Shown in pieces: positions 6,348 through 9,300 of a DNA stretch of 9,300 nt (positions are counted from its first letter, which is position 1; every line of letters begins with the position of its first letter). Under the pieces are notes generated by a model. The model was not told the DNA's origin, did not search any database, and saw only the letters and a program-made list of their open reading frames with translations. Made by a program: the position numbers and the translations under genes. Source of the stretch: JBLIAZ01 sp047632015 (GTDB lineage: Bacteria > Bacteroidota > Bacteroidia > Flavobacteriales_C > GCA-002722245). The stretch is taken from NCBI GenBank assembly GCA_047632015.1, contig JBLIBC010000096.1, positions 1 to 9,300 of the forward strand, written 5' to 3'.

Positions 6348-7508
6348 ATGAAGGGGAAACATTTAGATTTTGATATAAGTGCCAGCTTTGGGAAAGGCTT
6401 TATGTTCAGCAAACATATACCTAAGGAAGTAAGTCACTTTGAACGAGTATTTGATATTTTTAAGGAACTAATCACTCACACTTCAGGGGACGTTGACGAG
6501 GCTTTAGAATGGTTGGAAACGCTACACCAGGAATACCATATTTTCAGCAGCGAGTACACGCTTGAAGACTTTGAAGAAGACCTCAAAAAACGCGATTTTA
6601 TAAAAGAGGAAAAAGACCCCAAGGACAAAAATTCAGGAAAAGGAAAAGGAAAAAAAATCCTTACCGCCAAAATGGAGTCTGTATTGCGAAAATATGCGTT
6701 AGATCAAATTTTTGGCAAGTTAAAAAATAGCGGTACTGGAAACCACAGGACATCTAAAGCTGGCTCTGGGGACGAACATGATGGTGAAAATCAGGCATTT
6801 CAGTATGGCGATGATTTGTCCAAAATTGACATGACCGAAAGTTTAAAGAATGCACAAATAAACAACGGTATTTCAAACCTGAGATTAACCGAAAACGATT
6901 TGGTTATTGAACAAACAAAGCACAAAGCACAAATGAGTACTGTGCTCATGATAGACATTAGTCACTCCATGATTTTGTATGGGGAAGACCGGATTACGCC
7001 AGCTAAAAAAGTGGCTATGGCTTTGGTTGAATTAATTAAACGTAAATACCCAAAGGATTCTATTGACATCATTGTATTTGGAAACAAAGCCTGGCCAATT
7101 AAAATCAAAGACCTCCCCTACTTACAAGTTGGACCTTACCATACCAATACAGTAGCAGGATTGGAATTAGCCATGGATATTCTTAGAAGAAAGCGAAACA
7201 CGAACAAGCAAATTTTCATGATTACCGACGGAAAACCAAGCTGTATTGAGCTTCCTTCTGGAGAATTTTACAAAAACAGCAACGGACTTGACGAAATGAT
7301 CGTTAAAAAATGTCTTAACAAAGCTGCCGAAGCACGAAAATTAAAAATTCCAATCACCACATTCATGATTGCCACCGACCCTTATTTGAGACAATTCGTG
7401 GACCTGTTTACGGCCCAAAACAAAGGGAAATCTTTTTTAACTGGTCTTACAGGGTTAGGAGAAATGGTTTTTGAAGATTACGAAAAGAATAGAATTAAGA
7501 GACTTTAA
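6348..7508 (+). CDS. VWA-domain protein, partner of the adjacent AAA+ ATPase
   Basis: With ATG 6348-6350 as start the protein has 386 residues; a TTG two codons earlier (6342) is possible but less likely. The first 85 residues are mixed helical sequence rich in acidic and aromatic residues. A low-complexity charged linker follows (about 84-108, Lys/Asp/Gly-rich, with repeated GKGK), then a second polar linker (128-150). The C-terminal von Willebrand factor A domain (about 195-370) has a complete metal-ion-dependent adhesion site: DISHS (Asp203, Ser205, Ser207), a Thr near 266-268 (HTNT) and ITDG with Asp294. There is no signal peptide or membrane span, so it is cytoplasmic. VWA proteins encoded beside MoxR/Mg-chelatase-type ATPases (ChlD-ChlI, CoxE-CoxD, ViaA-RavA) act as adaptors that bind client or metal while the ATPase does work. 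It ends 13 bp before the ATPase start. The client is unknown. Confidence 0.85.
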   Translation: MKGKHLDFDISASFGKGFMFSKHIPKEVSHFERVFDIFKELITHTSGDVDEALEWLETLHQEYHIFSSEYTLEDFEEDLKKRDFIKEEKDPKDKNSGKGKGKKILTAKMESVLRKYALDQIFGKLKNSGTGNHRTSKAGSGDEHDGENQAFQYGDDLSKIDMTESLKNAQINNGISNLRLTENDLVIEQTKHKAQMSTVLMIDISHSMILYGEDRITPAKKVAMALVELIKRKYPKDSIDIIVFGNKAWPIKIKDLPYLQVGPYHTNTVAGLELAMDILRRKRNTNKQIFMITDGKPSCIELPSGEFYKNSNGLDEMIVKKCLNKAAEARKLKIPITTFMIATDPYLRQFVDLFTAQNKGKSFLTGLTGLGEMVFEDYEKNRIKRL

Positions 7509-7521
7509 ATACTTTAGAAAA

Positions 7522-8982
7522 ATGAAAACAGAAATTACATTTCAAGAATTGAAAGGTTCAGGATATAAAGACAAAACCATCAACGAAGAAATTCAAGCTA
7601 ATTTAATTGCCAGAATTAAAGAAAAAAAGCCTGTTTTTGAAGGGTTATGGGGTTATGAAGACACTGTGGTTCCACAACTTAAAAAGGCAATTTTAGCGGG
7701 TCACCACATTAATTTATTGGGGCTACGTGGGCAAGCAAAGACTAAAATTGCACGGAGCATGGTAGACTTACTGGATGAATATATGCCCATTGTAAAAGGA
7801 TCGGAAATCAATGACAGTCCATTTCAGCCAATTTCCAAATACGCTAGGGACCTTATAAATGAGCTTCGAGAAAAAACACCAATAGCGTGGGTTCACAGAT
7901 CAAATCGATTTTTTGAAAAGCTAGCTACACCGGACGTAAATGTCTCGGATTTAATTGGTGATATAGACCCAATTAAAGCAGCCACTTTAAAACTACCTTA
8001 TTCGGATGAACGCGTATTGCATTACGGAATGATTCCTCGGGCTAATCGTTCCATTTTTGTATTGAATGAATTACCTGATTTACAAGCAAGAATACAAGTA
8101 TCTTTGTTTAATATCCTGCAGGAAGGTGATATTCAAATACGTGGGTTTCAACTAAGAATGCCATTGGATATTCAATTTGTATTTACTGCAAATCCTGAAG
8201 ATTACACCAACAGAGGAAGCATAGTTACCCCGTTAAAAGATAGAATTGGATCTCAAATTTTTACACATTATCCAAAATCAATAGCCCTAGCTCGTCAAAT
8301 TACAGAGCAAGAGGCTAAAGTTTCTGATTCGGACAAATCCGTTATTAATGTTTCATCCTTATCGAAAGACCTACTAGAGGAAGTGGCGTTTGAAGCAAGA
8401 AAAAGCGAATATGTGGATGCTAAAAGTGGAGTTAGCGCTCGATTAACAATTAGTGCCATGGAAAACTTAATGGCCGCTGCAAAATTGCGACTAATTGAAA
8501 CTGACTCAGACACAACATCTGTTCGTTTGGTGGACTTCATGTCCATTATTCCATCCATCACCGGTAAAATTGAATTGGTATACGAAGGCGAAGAAGAAGG
8601 TGCCGATAGTGTTGCAAAAATGTTAATTGACCAAGCAGTAATGACACAATTCGAAAAACTATTCCCTCGCATTCCTAAACTTGAAAAAGAAGGGGTCAAA
8701 ACACCTTACACAGACATCATCGATTGGTTCGATAATAACTTCATCGAATTAAATTATACTGATACCGACGCAGATTTTTACGCCAATTTAAAAAGTGTAA
8801 CCCCATTAATGTTACTAGTAAAAGAATCCGTATCGAAACTGCCGGAAGAAGACCAAGTCTTTTGCTTAGAGCTGGTATTGTGGGCACTCACGATCAGTAA
8901 AAAACTAGATAAATCAGATGATTCAGCCAATTTGAAATTCGATTCATTGAACGTTGGACAAAGTTTTTATGGGAATAATTAG
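7522..8982 (+). CDS. Magnesium-chelatase/MoxR-like AAA+ ATPase
   Basis: This is a 486-residue protein from ATG 7522-7524, which follows an A-rich stretch (TTTAGAAAA). A longer frame from 7471 would overlap the end of the VWA gene and adds an unlikely basic extension. AAA+ motifs are in order: Walker A GLRGQAKT (67-74), a long insert, Walker B FVLNEL (179-184) with Asn at the usual Asp position before the catalytic Glu183, sensor 1 FTANPED (221-227), an arginine-finger candidate in PLKDR (Arg241), and a sensor 2 region VSARL (Arg307). The C-terminal 150 residues are helical and acidic, without a recognised domain. It resembles the roughly 500-residue subfamily often labelled magnesium chelatase, in which Asn-Glu in Walker B is, as far as I recall, normal. 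Co-transcription with the VWA gene implies a two-part remodelling or cofactor-insertion machine. No chlorophyll or cobalamin genes are nearby, so true Mg chelation is unlikely. Confidence 0.85.
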   Translation: MKTEITFQELKGSGYKDKTINEEIQANLIARIKEKKPVFEGLWGYEDTVVPQLKKAILAGHHINLLGLRGQAKTKIARSMVDLLDEYMPIVKGSEINDSPFQPISKYARDLINELREKTPIAWVHRSNRFFEKLATPDVNVSDLIGDIDPIKAATLKLPYSDERVLHYGMIPRANRSIFVLNELPDLQARIQVSLFNILQEGDIQIRGFQLRMPLDIQFVFTANPEDYTNRGSIVTPLKDRIGSQIFTHYPKSIALARQITEQEAKVSDSDKSVINVSSLSKDLLEEVAFEARKSEYVDAKSGVSARLTISAMENLMAAAKLRLIETDSDTTSVRLVDFMSIIPSITGKIELVYEGEEEGADSVAKMLIDQAVMTQFEKLFPRIPKLEKEGVKTPYTDIIDWFDNNFIELNYTDTDADFYANLKSVTPLMLLVKESVSKLPEEDQVFCLELVLWALTISKKLDKSDDSANLKFDSLNVGQSFYGNN

Positions 8983-9200
8983 AATATAATTTATTACCGA
9001 TAAATCACCTTGATTCTGTCGAATTAAGATTTATTCTTATGATTATGATTTAGCACGAAGTCCTTCGCTCCTTAAAACACTTATTTACTAGTTATCAATA
9101 GTTTAACTTTTTATGAAATTGAAAATATTGACGATTTTTGTGTAGTTATAGATTAATGCGACAGAACCGTAAAACACCAATTGAATACTAGATGTTTAAT

Positions 9201-9228
9201 CACACTTTGTGTCACAAATGTGTTACAA
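9201..9228. promoter_or_regulatory. Palindromic, tandemly repeated operator-like site
   Basis: TTTGTGTCACAAA (9206-9218) is a 13-bp odd palindrome; outer CACA and TGTG extend the symmetry with a one-base bulge. The core TGTGTCACAA (9208-9217) recurs one helical turn later as TGTGTTACAA (9219-9228). Such spacing suits a dimeric regulator, but no promoter or target gene is visible beside it, and it could also simply be part of the terminator region. Confidence 0.25.
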
Positions 9229-9237
9229 TCCAAAACA

Positions 9238-9273
9238 AAAATCAAGCCTTACATCTCTGTAAGGCTTGATTTT
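9238..9273. terminator. Strong bidirectional hairpin terminator
   Basis: AAAATCAAGCCTTACA (9238-9253) is the exact reverse complement of 9258-9273, separated by the loop TCTC. The arm begins with A's and ends with T's, so it forms an A-stem-T intrinsic terminator on either strand. It lies 255 bp after the ATPase stop, which suggests it serves both this operon and a convergent gene beyond the right edge. Confidence 0.8.
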
Positions 9274-9300
9274 ACTGGTGGGCCAAAGGTCCCAATTATC

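Larger units (their letters stand above)
8983..9300. other. Right-hand spacer, no gene seen
   Basis: No open frame of substance lies after the ATPase stop. Weak stems are present just downstream (ATTTAT/ATAAAT around 8991-9008 and CGAAG-TC-CTTCG near 9055-9067), then a palindromic repeat (9201-9228) and a strong hairpin (9238-9273). The last 27 bases after the hairpin (CTGGTGGGCC and onward) are too short to assign; a gene or RNA may begin or end just outside. Confidence 0.5.

Noticed and set aside
7471..7521. Upstream start for the AAA+ ATPase overlapping the VWA gene
   Set aside because: The extra 17 residues are the out-of-frame reading of the VWA 3' end; the ATG at 7522 follows a typical A-rich initiation region.
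8295..8699. 134-codon minus-strand open frame inside the ATPase gene
   Set aside because: It is the serine-rich antisense of a conserved coding region, with no initiation context or domain.
9274..9300. Possible 3' end of a minus-strand tRNA (TGGTGGGCC reads as GGCCCACCA in reverse)
   Set aside because: The adjoining bases do not give a T-loop with TTCRA or a proper T stem, and too little sequence remains in the window to test an acceptor stem.
1..9300. CRISPR array or defence-system genes
   Set aside because: No regularly spaced direct repeats were seen, and no nuclease, reverse transcriptase or toxin-antitoxin signature was found in any translated frame examined.

Overview
This is an AT-rich window with the hallmarks of a Bacteroidota chromosome, probably Flavobacteriales, although the exact lineage cannot be read from it. 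Start codons follow A-rich stretches rather than Shine-Dalgarno sequences. The clearest promoter has the Bacteroidota form (TTG, 17 bp, TATTTTTG). The left edge encodes a secreted beta-repeat protein. Nothing was searched against a database; all calls come from reading motifs.

Layout. (1) 1-419, minus: 5' part of a secreted, glycine/valine-rich repeat protein that runs off the window. (2) 420-1411: a non-coding stretch that is not empty. It holds a frameshifted relic of a tyrosine recombinase (about 585-865) and a compact 238-bp element (1003-1240). That element has 26-bp terminal inverted repeats, an exact 8-bp flanking direct repeat and four internal hairpins, which is the structure of a non-autonomous transposon (MITE). 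(3) 4390-1412, minus: a two-gene operon with a well-matched promoter. It encodes a polyprenyl-phosphate-sugar-synthase-like family 2 glycosyltransferase, then a 666-residue fusion of a class II glutaminase to a WbpG/PseA-type N-acetyl sugar amidotransferase. (4) 4517-5857, plus: a divergent polytopic membrane protein resembling GT-C glycosyltransferases. (5) 5858-6347: a spacer with a long AT-rich hairpin and a possible 32-residue single-span membrane peptide. (6) 6348-8982, plus: a VWA-domain protein and a magnesium-chelatase/MoxR-like AAA+ ATPase, 13 bp apart. (7) 8983-9300: a spacer with a small palindromic repeat and a perfect 16-bp hairpin terminator.

How the genes may work together. Genes 3-4 read as part of a surface-glycan module. 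The family 2 enzyme would load a sugar onto a lipid carrier, the GT-C-like protein would use a lipid-linked donor on the outer face of the membrane, and the fusion enzyme would convert an N-acetyl group of a nucleotide sugar to an acetamidino group using ammonia from its own glutaminase. The VWA/AAA+ pair is a separate unit, most likely an ATP-driven chaperone or remodelling machine whose client is not identifiable here.

The observations most worth following up are the structured MITE-like element beside a dead recombinase and the self-contained glutaminase-sugar amidotransferase fusion.
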